The translations under genes were made by a program, and so were the position numbers. DNA of 64,000 bases from Chondrus crispus (taxonomy: Eukaryota > Rhodophyta > Florideophyceae > Gigartinales > Gigartinaceae): assembly GCF_000350225.1 (NCBI RefSeq), contig NW_005178956.1:1-64000 (forward strand), in the 5' to 3' direction. Position 1 is the first letter of the stretch. Each line of letters opens with the position of its first letter. Under the pieces are notes generated by a model. It had not been told where the DNA came from and did no database searches. It saw nothing but the letters and a program-made list of their open reading frames with translations. Below are positions 21,059 to 32,458 of this stretch, in pieces.

Positions 21059-23434
21059 GCGCCAGACTCTTGTAAACGAGTATTTTGTGTGACCCCATTC
21101 ATTAGTGCAAGATGCGAGTATTGCATGTTGTTGAAACCTTTCATGGGGGTGCGCTACTCGGTGTGGTTGACTGTACAACGAATCCAATCAGTGTGCCCTC
21201 TTGCAATGCTCTTGTTGGCAGTGTTTGAGAGCTGCGCGCGTAGGGGGAGGGAAAAAGAACAAAGAAGAGAATTTTATTATGTTCTACGTCCTGTTCCCCC
21301 CTCCCCCTTATTTTCTCGTGGTGATGTCCTCCCTCTTATAGACAAGAAAAGACGGCCTTCACTTGACGGAATAAATGCCTTTTGTCGGGAGATTTCTATC
21401 GTGTACACGTGGTACACATGCAGACCAATTATTAAACTACAGATTTGGGTGATGTCTCAGGGTATGTCCCGAGGTATGTCTTGGGGTATGTCTTGGGGTT
21501 TGTCCTGGGGTTTGGCCTGGATATCCCTCCCGACAGCCCTCATGTTCTTTTGTTTTCGATCTAGTGCAGAGTAGCTCGATTCTCTAAATTAGATCCATCT
21601 CAAAAGTAGCTGTCAATTTCATATAGTTTTTATCGCCAGCCTTTCTTCTCCTTTTTCATCCTCATCCTGGCAACCTTAAAGATTTTTTCCTAAAAGGAGC
21701 AGAGCACACCCACGGTAAGTTCTCTGTGGATAGGCCACTGCGCTATGTCTTCGATGAGGCCCAGACGCCTTCTCTCAATTTTCCTGCTTGACAAACATCG
21801 TAGAAATGAAAGTCTTTAGTTCTCCATGTTTATTTTCTTCTTCCCAAGTCAACGGTCACTTTTAACATTAGGAAATCAACGAGTTTCGGTAAATCATATC
21901 TCTAACAACTCAGCCCTCTATAAACAGGACCATTGCTCAGGAACCGTCGGTGCGGACGAGCTCCAAAAAAATTACATGTTTGTACTCGTTGCAATTCAGG
22001 CTGTGGATGTCCTACAATGAATACAATTCTATTTCGCAAACTCGTAATACTTCTAACAAGCCAGATTCACGCCTATCCATGCGAATACCACTTCACCAAC
22101 AACTGCAATCACATGATTGCATGCAAAGCTGCGTGAATGCCCGCTGCCACTCATTCCCAAAAGCGATTCTGTTCAACTGGTACAGCATACGTAGTGGATT
22201 GCCAACTTTGATTTATTTCTCCCAATTTGGAAAGGTCCTCGCAGCGTTTAGAAGCCTGAACCTGTTGTCGTCGAGAAACTGAAAATAAGTACCAGGCCAT
22301 CTTGCAAAGAGAGGTAGTAGCTGAAGCTAGTCGATACCGGGCCTTCACGTCAATGTCTAGCGGGAGAATGATAGGCATCGATATTGCACGCATATGCGGT
22401 TGTCCCAGCTTCTATGTATTAATCCGTACGTGTATTTATTTTCATTCTAGAGATTGGGGAAGCCTGCATGCACAACAGTCGAATAGACTCTCACTGTTAT
22501 TAATCCCTTGAATTTTCACAGTATTTCAAAGATCGAGAGCTTTAGATGTTCGGTACTATGGCTCTGCCGTTTTGTTTTGAAACGGACTGGGTACTACTCA
22601 ATGTTTCGACAACCTGGTTTCGCTGAAAATTTAGAACCGATATCAATATTCTCTGGTTTCTTTTCTTTTCGAGTAGGGTCTTGTATGCGGCTTAGCTTCA
22701 TTGAAGTATTAGCTTCATAGAGTGCTACCATCACGCAATCCGATAGTAATACCGAAATCCAGACATTGAAGCTGTAAGCACCATCAAAACCCTGTCTCTC
22801 CTGTTCAGAGCAACCGTTCTACTCAAAGCTTTGAGCCGTTAACTCTCTTTTTTTGAAACTAAATGCTTCTTTCGGGGTACAACAATTTCATAAACAGGAC
22901 ACTATCATGTTGATTCAAAGCACAGCATGCTGGAAAGCGTCTGCGAGGTCACATAGGCACCAATCCGGCCTTTGCAAAACAGAAAAGATGGTTGTTTCAT
23001 TACTTTGGTTGGCATGCATTCAATCCATTTGTATCGTAGTTGCTAATGGGTTTGCGTATTCTATGTGAGAGTTTGAAAGGTAGTGTTGACGCAGCATATT
23101 CAACTTTGATCTCTAGCACCTGCATGGAACGACATATAAGCGGAACATCACGTAAGCGATTCCCCTGAAAACGGTAATATATTTTGAGAATGCATTTACG
23201 TCAGTATATCAATCAAGCACAATAGCTGAGACACAACCGTAGTGCCTGCGTTCCACGGTTATCGATTAGTATATACTGTATATTAGTATATACCTTCGCA
23301 GCCAAGTAGAACCAGCTCGATAAACACACCATAACCAGGGGTGAACGGAAACGACAGGTCAATTACTTATGACAGGTATTGTGCTCAAGATTTTGTTCAT
23401 AAATCAAGAAACCGCTCTCATTTTATTTGTGAAT
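21059..23434. other. Unassigned region with LTR-like remnant and 12-bp tandem repeat
   Basis: No gene recognised. About 21230-21450 resembles a diverged version of the gypsy 2 LTR (GCGCGCGTAGGG, a TTTATT block, CTCTTATAGA, a GTGTACACGTGGTACAC motif in the same order). About 21459-21521 is a tandem 12-mer (GGTATGTCTTGG and variants). The rest, from 21.6 to 23.4 kb, is AT-rich and featureless to me apart from a short TTAGTATATAC direct repeat near 23267. Confidence 0.45.
21459..21521 (+). repeat. 12-bp tandem repeat, about five units
   Basis: Units of GGTATGTCTTGG drifting to GGTTTGTCCTGG. In one frame it reads as repeated GMSW/GLSW residues, but no gene is supported there. Confidence 0.75.
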
Positions 23435-23439
23435 GTTAG

Positions 23440-23754
23440 TGTTGGCGGCGAAAAAGGGGGGAAGGAGGAAGGCCGCGCGCGTAGGGGAGAGAGAAAAGTT
23501 TATTGCAAGAGGGCGGGTCGGTCGGGGTGTTGTTGTGTTCTGCCCCATTGCGGTGTGTCGCGGCGCGCCCCTTTCTCTTGTAGAGGGGCCGCCATCATCG
23601 TCCACTCCACAGGACCGCTGTTCTTCAAAGGGAGATTGACCACGTGTACACCTGGCGTACACGTGAACCAATAAAATCACCTTTTTGAAGGCTTGGGTCC
23701 TGCGGGCCACTCCTGGGTACTGTACCGTGTACAGTACCCCAAATCTCCCCCACA
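23440..23754 (-). repeat. 3' LTR of gypsy 2
   Basis: About 315 bp with TG...CA ends on the plus strand. A purine tract (GGGAGGGGGTCG on the minus strand) precedes it. It contains the palindrome GGGTACTGTAC..GTACAGTACCC (23715-23739). Confidence 0.88.
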
Positions 23755-24584
23755 CGACCCCCTCCCTAGCCCCACACCCAGGCAGGGGCAACATATATAC
23801 TGACCGATGGCCGTTCCTTTGCCCCTGGGGCTCGGCTTGAGTCAGGAAACCGGGGCTCGACCTTGACGATCCAATCGACACAATTTAGTGTCACCATCGA
23901 CACCAATCCCTCAATCGCTCCACGTTGCCACGTGTGTACCTGGAGCCTCACTGTAAGAATTTTTCTCTAACCCTAATCCATTGTTCACACAACTTGAGTG
24001 CACATACTAACTACATTTTTTCATCACTACTGCGCGAAGTTCGTTCATAGCGACACAGATTCGGGCGTTTGCTTGCCATAAATACTTGACTTGATTGCTT
24101 GTGCGGCGGTGCCTAGGAGGGGTTCTAGTCCTCAGGTCTGCCCTCTGCAAACAGTCTCACTTGGCATGGAAACATGAATCAAACTGTACGTAACTGTGCA
24201 TTCACCCAGCCCGTATGCCGCGTCGTCCTCTACGTCAGCCACAGCGTTTCTAGCGTTGTTCCCGAAGAAAGAAACATCACGGACGCCTTCTACGAAGGCT
24301 TATCCAAGGGAATGTTCTCGGCCTCCGACGGGATGCTGCCGTTCACCTTTTCCCACGAGGTGGAAAGAGTAATCCTGAGCATTCCGGCCCCGTCGTGCGA
24401 CGCCTAGATCGCGTACGCTGCCACAGGTATCTTCTTAGTCGCATGCAGTGGGTTTTCATTCGAGCTGTTGCTTCTAATTTCTGAATGCATAAAAGGGGCC
24501 CATATATCTTACGTAGACTTAAGCAACAATTCAATTAACTATTTTGCTACAATCCATATGTGTCTTCACTCTATGGTGTCCTGC
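23755..24584. other. Non-coding 3' part of gypsy 2
   Basis: Between the integrase end and the polypurine tract. A 77-residue open stretch exists on the plus strand (24174-24407), but nothing in it is recognised. It could be an extra 3' region of this element family or a later insertion. Confidence 0.4.
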
Positions 24585-27500
24585 TCACTTTTCCTTGCAC
24601 GACAGGGTACGAGTCGACGAGCATGAATAGGTTTCCTCCACATTCGGCCATGATGCGACTCTAACACTTCGCGAGGGTGGCGTTCTTCTACGATTCTGCA
24701 TGGTCCGTAGAACTTCGATACGAATGCAGGCCATTTTATGCCCCGAAAGCGGCTCCTCTTGCCACAAGAACCGTTTCCCCCTTCTGGAAGAAGTGAGAGG
24801 ATGCAACACGGATCCTCTTCTCTGCTGAAGCGCCGGATCGACTAACTCATGGAACTGATGCAGCTAGAAGTTCCAAGCGACGGTGAATGTCGGAGGAAGG
24901 AACAACTACACTTGCACCTGTCTCTGCACTGTAATCCATCCGAGGCGGGACCCCATACATTAATTCGAAGGGCGACACGCCGTTCTTCAGGGCACGTCTG
25001 CGATATCCATATAGGACCTGGGTGAGTGCTTTGTCCCACTCCATTCCAGTTCCAAGAACTGTCTTACGGACAGCAGCCTTCAAAGTTCCAACCATTCTCT
25101 CTGCTCTACCGCTAGAAATGGGAGCGTAGGCGAGGACGGTGCGCCAAGCGATACCGTGCCGAGCCATGAAGCTAGAAACGGCCGAGGCTGTGAAGCAGGT
25201 AGCATTTTCAGAGACAATGGTTCTCGGAGGGCCGAATGAGTACATGATTTCTCTCTTGACGAATTCGAGAACCACTTGAGCAGTACTATCAGCAGTGGAT
25301 AGAGCAATTGGCCATCCTGTGAGGTGTTCGACCGCAACCAACACGAAGCGATTTCCAGACGAAGTGACAGGGAAGGGTCCAGCAAAGTCAATAGAGAAAA
25401 CATCAAACAAGCTTGTGATGGGAAGGCCCAAAGTCGTCTTATACCTGGGAATCGGACGTGCCTTCTGACACCCGTCACAACTCTTCACGTAGTCTCCCAC
25501 GTCCATAAAAACGGTCGGCCACCAGTACCTTTCCGTGACAAATTGACGAGTGGTCTTCAAGTCCCAATGACCAATGTCGTCATGGAAACCCTTCAGTATC
25601 TTTTCGCGATCGGAAATTGGGGCAACAACACGAAGGCCACGAATGGTGCGGCGGAGCAACTTCGACTCCCAGACAAGAAAGTTCTTCGCATTATTCTTCA
25701 TGCGAGACTTCCTGTAATCATCCAACCCAACCGGTGTTTCGCCTTGCAGATAGGACATGATATCTTGGCAAGACTCTTCTAGATCTTCTGGAGAGTAGAT
25801 CGGGGTCGTGATAGCGAGGGCAAGGTCTCCCTCTTCCTGGCAAGTTGGGTTGTCGCCGTTCTTGGGCTGAATGCGAGAAAGGTAATCGGCTGCACTGTTT
25901 GCGGATCCACGACGATATTCCACGGTGAAGTCGTACTCGGCTAAGAAGTCTAGCCAACGAGTCAAACGACCGTGGATGTCTTTCTTCCGAAAGGCGTAAC
26001 TAAGAGCCTGGTGATCCGTAACCAACTTGAAAGGTGTAGACGAAAGCAAGTAAACACGAAATTTCTTCAAAGCAAAGATGACCGCAAGCGCCTCACGTTC
26101 ACAAGCGGAGTACTTGCGCTCAGATGTATTCATAGTACGGCTTGCGTACTGGATGGGATGTATTTTCCCATCTCCATTCTTTTGAGCCAGCACAGCCCCG
26201 ACGGAGACCGATGACGCATCCGTCTCAACGACGAAGGGCTTCTCGAAGTCTGGGTAAGCCAAGTCTGGCGGAGAAGTCAACTTTATGCGTAGTTCATCAA
26301 AGGCTTCTTGCATTTCTCCGGTCCATTTCAATCTGCCGTTTCCGGATGTAGCCGCATGGAGTACCGCAGCAATGTCGGCAAACTTGCAGATGAAACGACG
26401 GTAGTATCTTTCTAACCCGAGAAAGCTCCTAAGTTCAGTCGTAGTGGTCGGGATCGGTGCATTCCGAATTACTTCGACCTTGCTCGGGTCAACAGCAATC
26501 CCGCCTTTGTCAACAACATGACCGAGCAACTTGATCTTCGCCTGTGCGAAGCTACACTTTGTCAGCTTAAGCTTAAGACCAGCCTTGTCAATCACATCAA
26601 GTACCTACTGCAGGTGCCGAAGATGCTCTTCTATAGTCTTACAGAACACCACAACGTCATCGAGGTACACACGCACAAACTGCACTCCGCGAAAAATTGT
26701 ATCCATCATTCTCTGAAATGTCGAAGGCGCATTCATCAATCCAAAGGGCATGAATTCGAACTTATACGTCCCGTAGCGACAGACGAAAGTAGTCATTTCT
26801 TTTCATTGTTGTGCCATCCGAATTTGCCAGTAACCACTGAACAAATCCAGAGAAGGGAAGTACGCACTTCCTTCCAAGTCATCGATTATCTCCTCTATTT
26901 TCGGCAAAGGTCATCTGTCTTCCTTCATCTTCTGGTTCAGAGTACGGTAATCAACACAGAAGCGCGGATTCCCATCTTTTTTGGATACGATGACGACCGG
27001 AAAGGACCATGCGGAGCTGGAAGGCGTGATGACTCCTGCTTCCAGCATTTTGTCCAGCTCTTTCCGCACAATTTCTTTATGCAAGGGAGCCATTCTCCTC
27101 GCAGAGTGATAGATCGGATTCGTATCATCTAACTCGAAATAGTGCTTCATTGGGACTTCAGCAGGCCGAAGGTCGTCAAGGGATGTAGCAACGATACTCT
27201 TACCCATCAGGGCGGTCTCGATGACTGCTTGAGCTTCATTGTCAAGATGCACAAGTTTTTCCCGAAGCATTTTCACGGCCTTGTTGATGACATTCGAATC
27301 AGGTGATTCTACTTCCTCATCTTCTCCGATCGCTCCGTCCAGAGTTAAGTCTAGCTCGAAAGGTTCATCGCCGAGGATGGCGACAACATAAATCTCTTCT
27401 TCCGACGAGTTTTCTGAGGCGAACGACTCGACATCAGAAGTGAAGTCCTCACTATCAGTCTCCGAATCCGCGACGATAGGACTTACTTGATCAAACTCCA

Positions 27501-28125
27501 GACTCATTTTCACGGTTTTGTTTCCGATCAACATTCTAACAGACTGGTGACCTAGATCGATGCAGGCGTGAAGTTCTTCGAGAGTTGGATACCCGATTAA
27601 GATATCAACTGGGGATCCTTCAACAACCAAGAAGTTGAGTGAAGTAACAGCGCCATTGAACGTGACAGGAACTTCCTCGATGGAACCTAAGCAGGTTGTC
27701 TTTTGTCCATTGGCGACCGTAATCTTCGTCGAGGTCGGCTTTGGAGATAAAGAGAGCTTCGATGCTACAGAAGCATTCATAACATTAGGGATAGCTCCTG
27801 AGTCTAACAACGCTCTCATTTGTGTCCCGTAGACTTGTACCGACACTACTTTCAGACGTTTCGGCAAAGTACCGATCGAAGCAGCTACGGGGCGTCTAGG
27901 GCGACTGTTGAACAAACGACGAATCTCTTTCTTGGCCTCGTCGCCATCTCCTCGAATCGGTTGACCGAATGCCAAACCAGATGGGGCGTTCGCGAGGGAA
28001 GAAACCACATCGTACTTCCCCGAGTGCTCTTGGACGGCGTTCTTCTTACTTTTCCTCTTCTTTCTTGTTCGACGGCCGGGCCTAGGAGGTTTCCTCATGT
28101 GGTTCGGAGTCCAGTACTTACGCAA
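24585..28125 (-). pseudogene. pol region of gypsy 2 (PR-RT-RH-IN)
   Basis: Protease with ALLDSGAIPNVM near 27.8 kb. RT with KDGNPRFCVDYRTLN near 26.95 kb and the block VYLDDVVVFCK near 26.65 kb (the YLDD active site). RNase H with VVETDASSVSVGAVLAQ near 26.2 kb. Integrase with the H-H-C-C zinc domain (GHWDLKT..., CDGCQKARP near 25.5 kb) and core DFAGPFP. The C-terminal end of integrase reaches about 24.6 kb. Broken in a few places. Confidence 0.88.
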
Positions 28126-29263
28126 GTTGAGAAGGGGGGGATTGGCTCGCCGCCACCATTCTTTCGCGTCTTGGCCACCGGCTCTCCATCGGCGTTTCTC
28201 TTGACTGATAGCTCTAACTTCTCGTCAGCAGGGAGCTTGTCGTGCGTCACAACACTCACCTGGTTTCCTGCAGAGCCCGTCGGTGTACCCCACACGGCAA
28301 TATCCGTCTGGGTCTTCTTAGGGGAGTAAGCGCCGTTACCTCCCCACTGTGGAACAACTCTAGCCCAACAGCTTGTCCCCGAATGACTAAATTTTCCGCA
28401 GCGAGGGCATTTCGTGTCCCTATGCGGATTCGCATCGCATCTATTAGCGCCATGACCCGCCCGCTTGCAATATGAACAAGTACGATCGTGGGCGGGGCGG
28501 AATGCTGTTGCGTCATCTCTCGAATGATTCTTCTTGATAAAAAGGGAAATATCGGCTAGTCGATCAGCTAAAGCGTCATCCTTCGTCTCGAGTGGAGACA
28601 AGGGAGCTTTTGAACTTATCATGGCCCTTTTTGACCCACCTTGCCCTCTCGGCTCATACATAGCTTGCGAGCTCTCTGACCCCTGGTAGCGCAAATTTCT
28701 CAACGAGTTCGCCGCCGCTTGAAAGGCGCAGCGACCAGACCAGAAGTCCATGATTGCATCGAATAGGGCCTTGTAGGTTTTCGCACCTCGATAGATGGCA
28801 AACTGGGCCAACTCGAGATGTTCCATCACGGCGTTGCGAAGCAGTCCGAACTTTGCTTCGTCGCGACGGTCAACGCGTTGAATCCCGCCTTCTCGTAGAG
28901 ACGTTATGAGTTTCGAATGGACCCACTGAGATCCCCGAAAGAAAGGCGAGCGGCCACCGCATCCCGAATCACATCTTCAGGTGATTCAACCGGGGCGAAC
29001 CGCTCGACCAAGGCCTTCTTGACCTTCTGGTAGTCGGAGCTATCTGCACTGATATCTCTGTTCTTGACAAAGGTTTGATAAAAGAAGTCGAATGCATCTC
29101 CCTCCAGGTAGCGAAGGAGTTCAGATGCTCTTTCTTCGTCCGACTTGCCGGAGGTGGCAACATTTTCGAACACGAAGAAGAACTTGTGGGCGTCGGCCCG
29201 CTTCGGCCCGTCAAACTGTGACAAGGAGCCGTCTTCTTTGCCACCCCTCCACAAGAGTACCAT
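28095..29263 (-). pseudogene. gag region of gypsy 2
   Basis: Gag-like protein with a helical N-terminal part (FDGPKRADAHKFFF..., LEGDAFDFFYQ) and two CCHC zinc knuckles (CSYCKRAGHGANRC and CPRCGKFSHSGTSC) near 28.35-28.48 kb. The ATG coincides with the LTR/primer-site junction at 29263. Confidence 0.8.
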
Positions 29264-29579
29264 GATGGCGGCGAAAGAAGGGGGGAAGGAGGAAGGCCGC
29301 GCGCGTAGGGAAGAGAGAAAAGTTTATTGCAAGAGGGCGGGTCCGTCGGGGTGTTGTTGTGTTCTGCCCCCATTGCGGTGTGTCGCGGCGCGCCCCTTTC
29401 TCTTATAGAGGGGCCGCCATCATCTTCCAATCCACAGGACCGCTGCTCTTCAAAGGGAGATTGTCCACGTGTACACCTGGCGTACACGTGAACCAATAAA
29501 ATCACCTTTTGGAAGGCTTTGGTTCTGGGGGCCACTCCTGGGTACTGTACCCTGTACAGTACCCCAACTCTCCCTCACA
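29263..29579 (-). repeat. 5' LTR of gypsy 2
   Basis: About 317 bp; its inner edge is followed on the minus strand by TGGTACTCTTGTGG, which starts with TGG as a tRNA primer-binding site should. Confidence 0.88.
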
Positions 29580-29584
29580 GTTAG

Positions 29585-31739
29585 GTCGAGTTTTTATAAA
29601 AACGCAAAGAGAGAGAAACAGAAAGGGTGAGAGAGAGAAAAAAGACATGAGAGGTGTAGATTGTAATCTTTCTCTGACTAACCTTTCTTGTAGATGGGAG
29701 GCCTTCCTCTACAGCCTTTCACAAAAGCGCGTCTGAAGACTTCCCTACATTACTTGATCATATGTGAGATGCGAAAAAAGGGATTGATTGAAACTGGAGA
29801 AAATCAGATGATTCCCTTTCTTGTTTTCCCCTTCACATTCCACTTTATACACTTTTGCATGGACAAGGATGAGCAAAATCGACACGACACAAAATTTCTC
29901 TACTGCAAGGGAGGCGTTAAATCATGTACGGATCGTTAGGAAAACGAAGTTCGGACGATGAACGAGAAGACACGTAGAGAAGATTTCTCTTTTAAGAACT
30001 AGTACTGTCACAAAAGTGGCTATTATGGCAATTCGTTCCTTGCCAACAATTCTACATAGTATACTTTGATGATGCATTTTACTTCCCTACTGTGCAGGTG
30101 CACGCATTAGTGGAATCAATTGGTGTCAGTCATGGCACTTGCAATTGTGGTCCCTTACGTGAAGGTCCTCTACAAGTAGCGAACAGAGTGGCGGACCACA
30201 CCAAATGAGTATAGCAGCCGTGAGGAGATTAGTAAGGTGTTGCACAATAAGACGGATGCTTCGGTACTGCATGGTAGAGGTCAGCGGTATAAATAGGATA
30301 ATAATTGTTGGTGATAAAGAATGGAGCTCTGGTAACACAGACTCAACAAGAAAACCTTCTCACAAGTACAACTAGAAAGAAGACAGAATCTCTTCGACCG
30401 CTCCTATACTTGGTACAGAAGCGGGCCTCACGATTGCTGAAGAGAATGGTGCGGGTGCCATAGTGTGTTCCCTATCTGCACTCTGTATCGTTTGTTATGG
30501 GCCAATGTAAAAAAAGATGTTCCTGATATCCAAGCACCAAGCAATACAACTTTATCAGGCTACGGTTACGGAATACGGCCAATTTTCGGAAGAGGTGAAA
30601 ATTGATAAAAATCAATATCCGAGATTTGTCTCAGGTGGTTGAAGCATTTCTCCGTCGAACAAACAATGCTTCTGTAGTGTCCATCTGACTGGGGCTTGTA
30701 CTCATAATATGAGGACTATAAGTTAAATTGAACATTTAAAACTCTATCTTGGACACTATTTCCTTAACGTATTTGTTTTCCGCAACAATTTACGTTTTAC
30801 AGAACGCCGAGAAATGTAACACCTCGTTGGATGAGCTCGCCCACAAAGTGGGATCAGACCCGCAATGGCGGGGATAGATCAATAACGCGGCTAACTATTG
30901 GCAGTGAGTGTACGGAAGGCTGGTGAGCTCCCGCTTAGGCAGAGTGAGCTCACTTTGATGTGCTCGATATATCACTACCGTTCACTAAACACGCAGTAGT
31001 GCTCCTTAAATCTATTTTCCTGGTTCGGACAACGTCCGAATACACGAATTTGTGCAATCCATTTGCGGTCCTCTGGATAGGAATTGGACCGCAACTGCAG
31101 GATCGATGAACTTCGCGGACCGCGAGTCCTTGGTTTTGTAGTACTTAGCCACCGACCAAGTTGGTCTAAGTAAAGGCATCGCGCACGCGGATGACATTCG
31201 TGCTGAGCGGCATTGCCTCTCTTTGCGTTCCCTCCGATACAAACTTCCTCTCTAATTCCCTACTGGTAAATGCAGTACCTATCCACGCCTACGTGTTAGC
31301 GAACACCACAAGTTTTACAGAAAGCAGAGCTATGAATACACAGAAAGTTTGAGAATGTAATTAAAATTGAGTACCTGGTTCCCTTTTTAGACTTGCAGTT
31401 TTGGTTTCAAAGTTGTTTGACATGCGGTTTTATGGCGGTTTAATAAAGCTTAACAGAAACAGGAAGAACATGAAATTCTCACAAAAAGTTCTTTCTGGCC
31501 CCAGGGCAGAACTCAAGTACGGTGGCGGCGGTGTCTTTTTTTCTTCTTGTCCAGAACGCGCAAGTCAAAAAGTCGAAAATTACGCTCATATGAGAACAAC
31601 GGTCCAGGAGACAGTAGGGGCTTGATATAATTGATAACAATTGAAGACGACGAAAAAGGGCCGTTTTCTTGTCGTTTTACACCGAAAGTGTATTATGAAA
31701 GGTTTCTGTCAGCGGAATATCATAAATTACAGGAGGTAC
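29585..31739. other. Unassigned 2.1-kb region
   Basis: AT-rich, no gene, tRNA or repeat recognised. Only scattered short reading frames without domains. Confidence 0.4.
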
Positions 31740-32458
31740 TGTAATGTCCGGGGACTAACCCTGGGGACAGTGGTCCTTTAATAGTGGACCCGATTGGTCC
31801 GTATAGTGACAGGTGTCACACGTGGTAAATCTCCCGCTGAAGGTTGATGTACCTTCAGGTAGAGGAGGATGGTTTTCCCGTGCTTATAAGAGGACAGAAC
31901 TGGACAACAAGAAAATAAAGGGGACCCCCACCTTCGCATTTCTGAATACACTTCTCGCAGAGTACAGGATACCCACCCTCACCTTACACAATTTCCAATC
32001 CTCCTCCCCTAAGCACCCCTTACACCACTTTCCCATCTCTCCTTCCCCTAAGCCCACAACAGTTTCCATCCACACTCGCTGATGAAACAGGCATCTCGGG
32101 CGCCGCCTATCATGTCAGTCGGCGACAAGAAGATTACAATAACACCCCTCCGAGAGTCAGCCTGATCCTGATCGCTTCTCCCAGAATCCTTATTAACAGT
32201 ACAGTGCGTCCGCCAGATCCCGAACAGAGAAACTGTCTCTGCCTTTCGCTTCAGCTTTTTAGTATCACAACCTCTTCTAGCATCGAAGAGGAGAGAACAC
32301 ACACAGACACGAACGACTCACTGGATAAACTCAACCAACTTACGCGAGAAGACCCTCGCCCGGCAGGAGCCTGCCCTCAACTCCCGGCGTCGTAACGCCC
32401 TCAAAACCGTCCGTACGCGCAGTAACCCTCAGCAGAATGTTAACGATTCATTGTTACA
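31740..32458 (+). repeat. Putative 5' LTR of copia A
   Basis: Begins TGTAATGTCC and ends TTGTTACA (5-bp terminal inverted repeat TGTAA/TTACA); contains a TATA-like TATAAGAGG near 31888. No second copy is present in the window to confirm it. Confidence 0.4.

Larger units (their letters stand above)
23440..29579 (-). mobile_element. Ty3/gypsy retrotransposon (gypsy 2), broken
   Basis: A complete insertion on the minus strand: LTRs at both ends and a 5-bp target duplication GTTAG (23435-23439 and 29580-29584). The interior carries gag with two zinc knuckles, protease, RT, RNase H and integrase in Ty3/gypsy order. The LTRs differ at roughly 17-18 of about 316 positions (5-6%), older than copia D and similar to gypsy 1. 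It has a few breaks. An 800-bp stretch without recognised coding lies between integrase and the 3' LTR. Confidence 0.9.

Noticed and set aside
20714-21574. 286-residue open frame across the 3' LTR of gypsy 1
   Set aside because: Its first half is LTR sequence that is also present, in the same reading, in the 5' LTR; the tail is the 12-bp tandem repeat. Not a gene.
24174-24407. 77-residue frame on the plus strand inside gypsy 2 as an extra gene (env-like)
   Set aside because: It is antisense to the element, has no transmembrane segment or signal and no known domain.
30800-31260. GC-richer patch that might hold a tRNA or other RNA gene
   Set aside because: No cloverleaf-forming stretch with A and B box sequences was found.
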